From Nemania diffusa (Eukaryota; Ascomycota; Sordariomycetes; Xylariales; Xylariaceae), in NCBI GenBank assembly GCA_038501195.1, contig JBBPUQ010000001.1, positions 1-64,000 on the forward strand: 64,000 nucleotides of DNA, given 5' to 3'. Made by a program: the position numbers and the translations under genes. This document shows positions 50,101 to 61,898 of the stretch, in pieces (positions within the stretch are counted from its first letter, which is position 1; the number at the start of each line of letters is the position of its first letter). The notes beneath the pieces are model-generated. The model was not told the DNA's origin. It did no database searches and saw only the letters and a list, made by a program, of their open reading frames with translations.

Positions 50101-53100
50101 TACAATAATTTTACAACATTTATTTATAAATATAAACATTTTAGAAACTATTTAGTACTTTTAGTACTAGCTAAAAAATAATTCAAAAAGTTTGTAAGCA
50201 ATAATAAACAAAATTTAAAGCTTTAACTTTATTTAAGCGATTATTTGAATTATTTATTTAAATAACTTAATTAATTCAATCAATAAATTCAAACAAATCA
50301 ATTAAACAAGCTTTTTTTTGCTATCAATTAAAATAAAATATATCAAAAGCTATTTATTTAACTAACTTTACTTGTAAATAATGCTATAAAAAACTGTTAA
50401 ATTAAAGTTAGCATAATAAAAGTATATATTAAACTTGCTACAAGCGAAATGTTAAAAAAAGCAGCTTCAATAAATATATAGCATATAAATTGAAATTTTG
50501 TAATTATATATATAGCTATAAAACAAAAAAGCTAAATATACTAAGCAATATATTAAACAAAAAATTAAAACTAACAAGATTTAAACAAAGCTGCTACACT
50601 TTTTATAGCTTTAGATCGTTAAAATATCGTATTATTTTTACAATTATATATATAAAAAATAATATAAAATTTAGAAACTTTATAAAATAGCCGTTAAAAG
50701 CTTATTTAAAAACTTTTAAACTGAAAAAATCGCTTGTGTTATATTTTTAGCTATATATAACAACTTATTATTAATTAAATCTTTAAGCTTAAAATATATA
50801 TATAAAGCAGTACTAATTATTTAAAAAAAATAATATTTTATAACTTAAAAAAGTACTAACAAAAGTTATACAATAGTACTATTACTAATATATTAATAAA
50901 TATAGTACAAAAAAAAAAATAAAATCAAAAGTTATAAAGTAACATTTAAGTAATATTACCAGAAGTTATTTATTAACAACAAAATTAACACAAAAAAAAA
51001 AAATATATAAAACATATACTTTTATAAAGCTAAAAATTTATAAATTTAATATATCTTGATATTTTAACAATATTTATAATAGCTGCAGTATTAAAAACAA
51101 ACAAAGTAATAAAATTAAACAAAAAATATTAAATAAAATAAAGTTAATTTAGCTTATAAATATATAAAACAAAATATAAAATCAAAAATATTAAATATTT
51201 ATAAATATATTAATTTCAAATATAGCAAATATTAAATTTAAATTAAAAAAACAAATTAAATAATTAATAAAAAAATATAAATATATATACAATGTAAAAA
51301 TAAAAATTCAAAAAACAAAAAAGTATAAAAGTTACTTATTATTTAATATCAACTTATTAAAAAAACATATATAAAAAACAGATTAATACAAAGCTAAAAA
51401 CTCAAAGATTGTAAATATAACTTTTTTACAATATAAAAAATAGCACACAAGCTAATAAAAACAAAACAAAAAAAAAAAAAACAAAAACATATTATTAAAA
51501 ATATTAAAAAAAAATAGCAGTTAACATATTTTTTAGTACACTGCTAAAAATAAAAACAGCACAGTAATAAAAATAACATTATTGTATACTTTTAATAATA
51601 TTAAATATAACTTAAATAAAATTTCGATATTATAAATAAACTACACAGTACTACAAAAAACCAAAAGCTAAAAATTGCAAAAAGTATTTATTAGCAATAA
51701 AATTTGAACTACTTACTTATATAAATAAATACTTGCTTAAATAAAATATATATTTATATAAATAAACAAGCTATTATTTATACTTAGCTATTTAAAAAAA
51801 AAAGTATTATATTTTTTTTATATTATATTAAGTAATAAATAAACTAACACAATAAATCAATAAACAAACAGGTTTTTTTTTTTAAATACTAACTTTTTTT
51901 TTTTAATTTACAAAAGCAATATAAAAAAGCTACTCCAAAACTACTTTTTTTTTTTTATATATACTAAATATAAACTAATTAATAACTACATAAGCTTTAA
52001 TTTAAAAGCTGCAATACTACAAAAAAAGCTTTTACAAAGTTTTAAAACAAATAAAATAACTTTTATAACTAAAGATTTAATTTTATAACTTTATATAAAA
52101 GCAGCTAAAATATTTAGCTAAATAAATACTTCAATCGAACTAATAATATCGATTTATAAGTTTTAACATATTAGCTATTAGTTAACAAACTTAAAAAATA
52201 ACACAATTAGTTTATATTTTTTATAAAAACTAAGCTTAACAAAAAAAAACAACTAACTTTTATTATTAAATTTTACTTCAATTTATATTAAAGCAATTAT
52301 TTCAAATATTAACAAATATAATTAAACTATTAAAAAAAACTTAACTAACTATAATATAATAGCTCTACTACATTTTAAATTTAATAGCTCTAAGCTATAA
52401 TCGCATATAAAACTTTAATCCAAAATCGCCGAAATTGTTAATACACACAAAATAAACGCAATAAAAAACATAAAAATTAAAAAAAGATATTAACTAGCAG
52501 CAAACTATAAACCTTTTTATATAGTTTTATAAAAAAGCTTTTTTATTAAATATTTTCAAAAAATAAAACAGCAGCTAAAAAAAAAAAAAATTTATTACTT
52601 TTATAAAACTTAATGTTATAAGTTTTGCTAATATTATAATATAATATTGCAAATATTTAAATTATTAGATGAGATATATATAATAATTAAATTTAATACT
52701 AAAAAACTAAGCTGGTTTTAAACTCGCAAGAAAATATACACTTATATAAAACGAAAAAAAAAAAAAACATATATGTTTTATTACAATATTTACACAAAAA
52801 AAACAAATAAAAAAGCTATGTATTAATACTGTTAATAGTTTAAAACTTTATTTAATTTTGTTAGCTTATTATTAAAATATTATATCAAAAAAAAAAATAG
52901 TAAATATATTAACTACATATACTTTAGTTATTACAAATATAAAACTAAAAAAAAATCTATTTTAAATAGTTTAAATACTATTATTATTAAATATAAAAAA
53001 TAAAAAAAAAAACAATAATAACAATAACAATATTAATTATAATAAAAGTTTAAAAATAACAAAAAAACTAATATTAAACTAATAAAATAGCTTAATATAT

Positions 53101-53994
53101 AGCAACAAAAAATTAACAGCGCAAATTATATATAAAAACTAAAAAACAATAAATATTACATAATAAATAGCAAAAAGTTATATTTTATATTAAATAAGCA
53201 CTATATAAACCAAATAAATATAAATTAACATAGAAACTTTAATACTATTATATTATAATTAAATAATACTAGTTAATAAATAATATTTAAAGATTTAATA
53301 CTTTAATTAAATTTTTAACTTAGTTTTAAACTTATATATATTTGTAAAAAATATATATTTAAAAAAAAAAACTAATAATTAACAAGTTATACTAAATCGT
53401 TTAACATAGTAATATTTTCTAACAATTAAAATTTTTATATATTTTTCGATTTTTAATTAAAAATTATTTATAACAAAATAATAACTTAATTAATTAAATA
53501 AAACAGCTAACAACAATTTTATTTTTTTTATTAAGTAAAAAAACTTTTATTAATAAAATAAAAAGTTTTTAGCAAAAATATTACAACTAAAAATTAAAAA
53601 GTTTATTTAGTACAAAAATAAGCTTTTTTAAATTACGAAGTTTTTAAAACTTAAATTTGCTAATTACTTTCGCAATTTTATAAATTATACAAAATCGACA
53701 TAATAAGCTTTATTTATAACTTTATAAATAAAAAAAGTTAATACTGAATTTACTACAAAAATTATAAATTTAATAACTGAAAAAAAAACAGCTTTTAATA
53801 TTAAATAAAGTATATATATTTATATAAACAAAAAATATAATAAATACTGCAAATAAATAAAAAAACTATAAAAGTAAAGAATTTTTATTATTTTTTAAAA
53901 ATATAAATATACTATTATAAAAAATAAAAAATCTATTAATTAATAGTATAATTTTTTAAAAAAAATATAAAATTATACAATATTTTTTTTTTAA
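47166..53994. other. AT isochore between R4 copies, skew switches from T to A
   Basis: About 6.8 kb without supported genes. The plus strand is T-rich in about 47.1-49.6 kb and A-rich with C above G from about 50.8 kb onward. Around 48.3-50.7 kb more GC words survive (GCTTGTTGTTAAAGC, CTTTGACCC), as might be expected of former coding DNA. A 66-codon frame at 50490-50690 begins at a TTG codon, contains Arg, Ser and Cys codons and is followed by TAG; it is unrecognised and could be a remnant or chance. A 62-codon frame at 47378-47566 is a poly-Phe product of T-runs. Confidence 0.45.
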
Positions 53995-54245
53995 GCTAAT
54001 TAATAAATAAAACATACAAACTTAATAAAAAAACTTTTTAACAAAATATTTAACAATTTAAAAAATTAAATTTTTTTTTAAATAAAAACAATATATAAAA
54101 ACATTAAATATAGCAATTTTAACTTTAAAAACATTTAATTTATAATAATAAACTTAAAAAAAACTTTTTCGATAATTTTATTTAAATAAATAACTACTTT
54201 TATAATTATTTATATAAAAAAAAAACATAAAAGTAAAATAATATT
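53995..54245 (+). repeat. Dispersed repeat R4, copy 2
   Basis: Direct counterpart of 46915-47165. It reads ACAAACTTAATAAAAAAACT where copy 1 reads ATAAACTTAATAAAAAAGCT, and TTTTTCGATAATT where copy 1 has TTATTCGATAATT. Differences are mostly transitions plus A/T-run length changes. Confidence 0.7.
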
Positions 54246-57200
54246 TAAAAAAATAAAAACAAAGCTTTAAAAATATATGTTTTATTAAAAGCTTTTATTA
54301 AAAAATAAAAAATTAACAAAAAGTTTTTTTGTTGCTAGTTTTAATAATAAAAAACTAAAAAAAAATTTTAGCAAAGTTTTTAACAAAATTAAAAAGCTTT
54401 AAAATAAAAGAAAACTTAAATAAAAAAATTAAATAAAACTAGCAGTTTGAAAAAAAAATAGATTTTTTAAAGCTTAAAAAAAGCAAAAAGCAAATATTAA
54501 CTTTTAAAGCAATACTTTTTACAAAGCTTATAAAATAAACTAGTATTTTTAGTTGTTATATTAGTATTTTTATTTTAAATTAATTTTTAAAAGTTAAAGC
54601 TTTAGTTAAAAAAAATATTACTAAACATTTAAAACTAGCAAAAAAAGCTAAAATTAAAAATTATAAAACTAACGAAAAAAAAAAACTAGCTAAAAACTTT
54701 TACTTAATTAAAAAAGCAATAAAAACTACATTTATATATTATTTTTATAATAATTAAAAAGTTTATTTATTAAAAAATTTAGTTATTTTATATTTAAAAA
54801 GTAGTTTATATATATTTAATTAAATAAGCTAATTTAATAATATTTAAATAGTTAATTTAAAAAACTATTTATATATTACAAACTTTATTTTTGTAATTTT
54901 AATATATAAAAAAGTAAATATTTTATTTTAAAAATTAAAAGTAATAAAGTTATATAATATAATTTATATTAAAAAAATTGCTATTAATTTAATGTTTTTA
55001 AAAGTATTTAATAAATAAAAAATTTAGTAAAATAATAAGTTTATAAATAACATTTTATATTATTTTAATTAGTTGATTTTTTGCAAACTTTAAAACTGAT
55101 TTAATTAGTTTATAATTTAATATTTATTTTTAATAATTAATAAAAGTACTTTTTATATAAAAAAAACTTTTATAATTTAATATATAAAAAAAAACATTTT
55201 GAAAAAAGATTTGATTAAATAATATTTATAATTAAAGTATTTTAGTAATAAGTTTTTAAATTATTTAATAAGTTAAAAGCTTAAAATTAAAATTAAAAAA
55301 TTATTATATAATTAAATAACTAAATAAAACTTGAAAATTATAAAATATATATAAAAAAAATATTATAAAGCAAATTAATAAATCTTTTTAAAAAAATATT
55401 TATAAAAGTAAAAAAAAAAAATACTATCAATTTTTATACTTTTATATAAAGCTACTAAAGCTGCTTAAATTTTATATTTATTATAAATTAATATTTAAGC
55501 TTTATTTATAATTACTAACTGTTAAATTAAATTTATTTTTATATTAAAAAAAAACTTTTATATTTTTTAATTTATATTAAAATATATTGCTAAATAAAAA
55601 TCGCTGTAATAAAAACAAATAAAAAAATTATAAAAAATTTAGCTTTTAAAAAATAACTTAAAAAAAATTATAATATATTAATAAAACTTTTTATTATTTT
55701 ATATACAAATATAAAATAAAAGTGTTAAATATATTAAACAATTTATTAAAAAAAAAGCTAAAGTTATAAAAATTAATATAAAGCTGTTTTATTTTTTATA
55801 AACTAAAATTGTTAAAGCAGCAGTTTATTTTTATAATTGTACATTTAAATAAATTTTAAACTAGAAGTTTTTTTGTAAATGTTTATATATTTATATAGTA
55901 ATAGTTATATTATATTAAAAAATAAAATCGTAAATAACTGTAAACTTTATTTAATATATTTAAAAGTATATAAGTATAAAGTTTATACAATAATTTTATA
56001 AACATAAAATAAAAAAAAAATAAATCAAAAATTTAACTTTAAAGCTTTTATAAATTAATTTATTAACTATTTGTTTTTTAATATATATTGTATATAATAT
56101 TTTTAAACTAGTAATGTTATATAAATTAAAAATGTTTTTTTTAGCAAAAAAGCTACTTTTAACAAAAATATTAACTTTTTAAAAAACAACTTTTTAAATA
56201 TAAATCTAAGTTTTATAAAAAATTTACTATAAAATATTTAAATAAAATAATTTATTAATTCAACTTTTAAAAATTTATATAAAAATATAAAAAAAACTAT
56301 ATTTTTGTTATTAAATATTAGTATAAAATATATACTTATAAAAAAAAACTAAAACTTAAAAATACTTATATTAATTATTAAAAAACTTAATTACTTTTTA
56401 ATATTAGATTTATTATTAAAACTTTATTTTATTTTTTTATATAAAGTAATATTATAAATTATTTTATATATTTTTATTAAACTAACTAGTTAAAAAAGTA
56501 AACTTTTTAAAAACTTAACAAATTAAAAGCTTGATTTTTATATTAAAGTAATGTTTTATAAAAGCTACTAAAAAGTTATATTTAATTTTAAATGTTTAAA
56601 CATTGTAATAAACATATATAATAAATTAATTATTAAAGCTATTAATTAATTAAAAAAACTTATTGCTATTATTACAATTTTACAAAAATATTAATATTTA
56701 TTTAATAAAAAACCTATTTATAAAAACAAAAAAAGTTTATTTGTTTAATTATAAAAAAATAAAGTTATATACAAAAGTTAATTTTATTAAAATATAAAAA
56801 AAGCTTATTTTTAACTATATATAAGTTTATTTATATATATTTAATAAAGAAAATATTTTTAAAAGTATAAAGTAAAACTAATAATATATAAAAATCAATG
56901 TACTTTTAACGAATAAAAAAAAACTAACGCTTTTATTTTAGCTAAAAAGTTTTTTAAAACTTTAATAGCTGTTGCAGCTAAATCTAACTTTAAATTTAAG
57001 CAATATAATGTTATAAACATTTTTATAAATGTTAAATTAAATAAAAAAATCTATATAAAAATGTTTTCAAGTTATAAAATGCTTTTAATAGTTCTATAGC
57101 TTTTTAATATACTATATAGCTAATAAAAGTTATTGCTTTTATAATAGAAAAAACTAATAAACTAGCTAAAAAAAATAAAGTTTTTATTTATTTTTAATAA

Positions 57201-60200
57201 ACTTTGTTACTATATAAAAAACAATATTTTTATTTTTATTGTTTTATTTAATAATTTTTACTTAAACTATAACTATTGTAACTAATATAAATATTTAAGT
57301 TATATTATAAGTTTTTTTATTTTTTGCTTAAATTAAATAGTAGCTATTATATATTAATTATATGCTATAACTAGTTAATAAATAATATAATATTAAAAAT
57401 ATTAATGTTATTTATATAAATATAACTAAAAAAAATATTTTATTTTTAACTTTAAATTAATTTATTAAGTTAAATATTTAAATTAGTAATATTTTTTGTT
57501 AAACTATTATATTTTTTTGTAAAAAAAGCACTTAATATGTTTTTAATAAATTATATAATATTATTTTTTTTTAATATATAAGTTTTTTTATTTTATATTT
57601 TTTTTAAATTAATTAAAAAAAAAATAAAAAGTATAAAGTTATAAATTAAAATAGCACTAGTTTTTACTTTATATATTAAAGATTTAAAAGTAAGTTTAAT
57701 TTAAAGCTGTTTTTTTTTTAATAGTATTAAGCTTTTATTTATTTAAATAAAAAGTATAATATAAATCAAACCGTTTTATTTAATTATTTCTTTAGTTAGT
57801 AATAAAAAAAAAAAAGAAAAAAAATAAAAAAATAAATTGTTAGTTTTATTATATATTAAAAAAGCAAGAAATAATAATGTAATATAATAATAAGTTTATT
57901 AATTATATATATATTATTTTTATATAAAAAAGTTTAAATAATATAATATATTTAAAAATAATTAAAACTAATATAGTAATAAATTATATTTATATATTAT
58001 TAAATATAAAAAGCTAATTATTTATTTAAGTAGTTAAATTATAAAGTTTTAAAAAAACTTATATACTAAATTTTTTTTTATAACTAAAATATATATTAAA
58101 ACTATTTATTTATAAATATTTAAATAAATATATTTTTTACTATTTTAAATATAAATTTTAGTTATATAGTATATAAAAGATTTTTATATATAGTTACTAA
58201 TTTAAATTTATATAATTAAAAAAAAAAACTAATGTTAAAAAAAACCTCTGTATTAAAAGTTTAATATAACTAGTTAATTATTTTTTTTTTTTTTTAAAAG
58301 TATATTTTTAACAGTTAGCTATTTAAATATAAAAAACTATTTCAAATATACAATTTTTTTTTAAAAAAATAATACTTATTTTATATATATATTATATTTA
58401 ATTTTATAACTAATTTAATATACAATTTACTTTTTTATATAAATTATTTATAATATATATAGTTATTTATTTCAGTTTAATTAAGTTATTTCTATTATAA
58501 ATCAAAAAATAGTTTTTTTTTTTAACTTAAAATGTAATTATATTTTAGTTTATATTATTGGTTTAAATAACTAAATTAATAGTATTTTTTTTTTTAACAA
58601 AGTATTTTTTGTTTTTAATTTTAATATAATTTGAAATAAAAAAAGTTATATTATTTACTATTTAAGTTATGTTATTTTTAACTAGTTTATATTTTAAGTT
58701 TTTATTATTTATAAACTTATATATATTTTAATAGTTAATAATAATTAATATTTAAATTTTGTGTAATTTTAGTAGTTCTAGCAACATTAAGTTATAATAA
58801 ACAATTTTAAAAAAAATTAGATTTATTTTAGTTCTGTTATTAACAAAAATAATAATATAATATTAATAATATTAAAGCGATTTAGTAAATATGTTTTATA
58901 AAAACTAAAAATATAAAAACTATTAAACATTTAATAGAAATTATTTGTATATATATTTAAAAATAAAAAGCTATTTATTAAAAAAGCTATAAACTTAGTT
59001 GTTAGGTTTTTTATTATACTTTAAATAATATATGCTAATATTTTTTTAAAATAAACTAAGTTAAAATTTTTTACTTGCTAAAGCATAGCAAAAAATATAA
59101 GCTCAAATATTAATTTTTATATCTGTTTATATAACTTTTCGACTTTTGTTAAAACTAATATTTATATAAATATTAATGTTTTTATTATTAATACAAGTTT
59201 GTAATATTATTAATAATAAACTTTTTTATTTTTTTAATAATTAAACTTTTTAAACTATAATATATAAATATTAAAAAGCAATATAAGTTGTTTTGTAGTA
59301 TATTAGTTTTTAATTTAAAAAAGATTTATTATATATTTATTGCTTAAGTTTGTTTTAAGCAATTTAATATATTGTAAGTTTGTTTTATAACTTTTGCTGC
59401 TAGTAATAAAAAAGTCAGTTTAAAGTTATATTTAAAAAAGTATATTTTAGCTTTAAGCATTTATTTAAAAAAAAAATTGCAAAATTAGAGTTTTTTTTTA
59501 AACATTTAAATGATTTTTATATTAAATACTAAGTTAAAAGATTCTAAACTGTAAACTGTAATAATGCTAAATTTAAAATTAATTTCTAGTATAAAAAAAA
59601 ATAAAAATTTTAGTAATATACTCTATATTAGTATTTAGTAAATTAATAAAAACTTTAAAAAAGTTATTGCTACTTTAATAAACATAGAATATATTATTAT
59701 TTAATATAGCTATTGTTTTTATAACTTAATAAATTAATTAATTAAAAAGTAAATATATATTAAAAAAATAGTAAAAGATTTTTATTATAAATATTACAAA
59801 ATTGCTACTTATAGTATTATTTTATGTTGTTATTAGTAAGTGCTAAAAAATAAAAATATAATATATTATATTAAACTAAACTTTTGTTTAGCTTTATATA
59901 TAACATTTCGAAAAAAAAGAATAAATCTAACTTATTTATTTATATTTACTATTTATATATTATTTTCAGTTTAATTTATTTAGTTCTTTTTTATTATATA
60001 TACAAAGTAATATGTTTAAAAAGCTTAATATTAATTTAATATAATAAGTTTATATAGTACTTAAAAAAAAAGTTACAAAATAAATAAAAATCTTGTTACA
60101 GCTAAATAAAAAGTATAATATAAAGCTTAATAAATAAATTTATTAATTTTTAATTTTTTAAATTTATAAAAAGAACTAAAAGTTTTTTATATATAACTAA

Positions 60201-60239
60201 ATCAATAAATATAACTATTTTATAAAATTTAGTTATTTT
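54246..60239. other. AT isochore, no gene seen
   Basis: About 6 kb of A/T-dominated DNA with numerous A- and T-runs and few C/G pairs, those present being mainly in AGC, GCT, AAC and GTT contexts. No open frame, tandem array or RNA gene is supported. I did not detect further copies of R1 to R4 here by eye. Confidence 0.5.
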
Positions 60240-60552
60240 ATTATTTAATATATAATAAAATAAAGTATATAATATATATATATTATATATTTTAAAAAAC
60301 TAACTATTATTATATCGATTACTTTTAAAGATTTAAAGCTTAAAAAAACAATAAATAAATAATATAAATATATATTAAAAAGTAGCAAACTTTTAAAAAA
60401 GCTGTATAAAAAGTATAACTATTTATATAAAGTACTAACTTTAGCTAACTATTTTAAATAAAAAAAAAAAAACTAAAACTTAATAATTTAATTAATTTAA
60501 TTTTTATATAGTTAAATTATTTATACTGTTTTAATAATTTTACTGTTATTTT
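60240..60552 (-). repeat. Dispersed repeat R2, copy 4 (inverted)
   Basis: The reverse complement follows R2 copy 1 closely over its whole length: AAAACAGTATAAATAATTTA, CTATATAAAAATTAAATTAA, a poly-T run, AATAGTTAGCTAAAGTTAGT, AGCTTTTTTAAAAGTTTGCT, TTATTTATTGTTTTTTTAAG and TTTTAAAATATATAATATAT. CC in copy 1 is TT here, whereas GTTAGC here is GTTAAC in copy 1, so each copy has mutated independently. It lies 28 kb from copy 1, in opposite orientation. Confidence 0.85.
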
Positions 60553-61862
60553 TTTTTATTATTTTATAATTAAAAAAGATTTCACTTTTTTTTATTTATA
60601 ATTATAAAAAACTTTAGAAAAATTTATTTTTTAAATAGTTAAAATTGTTAATATAAAAATATAATACTTAAAAAAAAACTAAAAAACTTTTAAAATTGCA
60701 ATATAATAGAAATAATATTTAATTTGTAATAGTTTTTAGCTGTTATAACTAAGTTTTAATATATTTTTTATTTTATAAAAAAAAAAAAACTAAAATAAAA
60801 ATAGCAATAAATAAAAAACAAATAAAATATTATAGTTTTATATATAAATTACTTTAAAAATAAAAAGTAATAGTATAATAATATAGTGTTATAGTTTTAT
60901 TTTATAACAGAAAAAAAAAAAAAAAAAAAGTAAAAAAAAGTACTTTATTTTAAATATATATTTTTTAACAGCTTTGTTAATATTTTTTAAATATATATTA
61001 AGTTTTTATTTATATTGATATATAATTTTAAAACAGCTAATGTTTTAGCGTTTTAATTTTATTATTTGTTTTTGTTAAAAATTTATTTTAATAGTACTAT
61101 TAATTAAACAGTTATTAATTAATTAGTTATTAATATATATTAGATTTATATTTGCTATTTAATAATAAATAAAACACTTTTATTAAAAATAAATTCAAAT
61201 GATTTAAACTTTTAATTATAAGTTGGTTTTTTTATACAATTTTAAACTATATATATTGACTTTTTTATTATAAATATATTAAGCTATATAATTATTTAGT
61301 TTTTATTATTTTATTATTAATTATTTTAAATATATATTTATATTAACTTTTTTATAAATATTTAACAAAGTTTTTTATTAAATATTTATATAATTAAATA
61401 TAAATATTTATAATTAAGTTATTAATTAATTTAAATAAATTATAAAATAGCTTTTAAATATAAAAAACTTTTAATAACTTTATTTTTAAAAAGTTAAATT
61501 ATTGTTTTATTTTTAACTATTTAAATATAATTTATTTTATATATAATTTTAATATTAGCTTTTTTATATTTTTTGTTTAATATTTTATAAATGAAATATA
61601 AAAACTTTATTTTAGTTAAAACTATAAAAAATATTATATAGTAGCTACTTATATATATATAATAGTTTATATAATGTTTATATTATATTATGTTTTAATA
61701 AATAAACAAAATTAATATTTAATTAAGTTAGCTATTTCAAACTTAATTTTAATAAACTGTTAATATAAATAAAACTTTAAATTAAAAATCTAGATTTTTG
61801 TTTTAAATATATTTAAATATTTAAACTATTAAATATTTTACTGCTTTAATTAAATTTTATTT

Positions 61863-61898
<36 letters not shown>

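Noticed and set aside
50490..50690. Plus-strand 66-codon open frame with some Arg, Ser and Cys codons
   Set aside because: Slightly more gene-like codon content, but it begins at TTG directly after a stop and matches no family. At most a relic.
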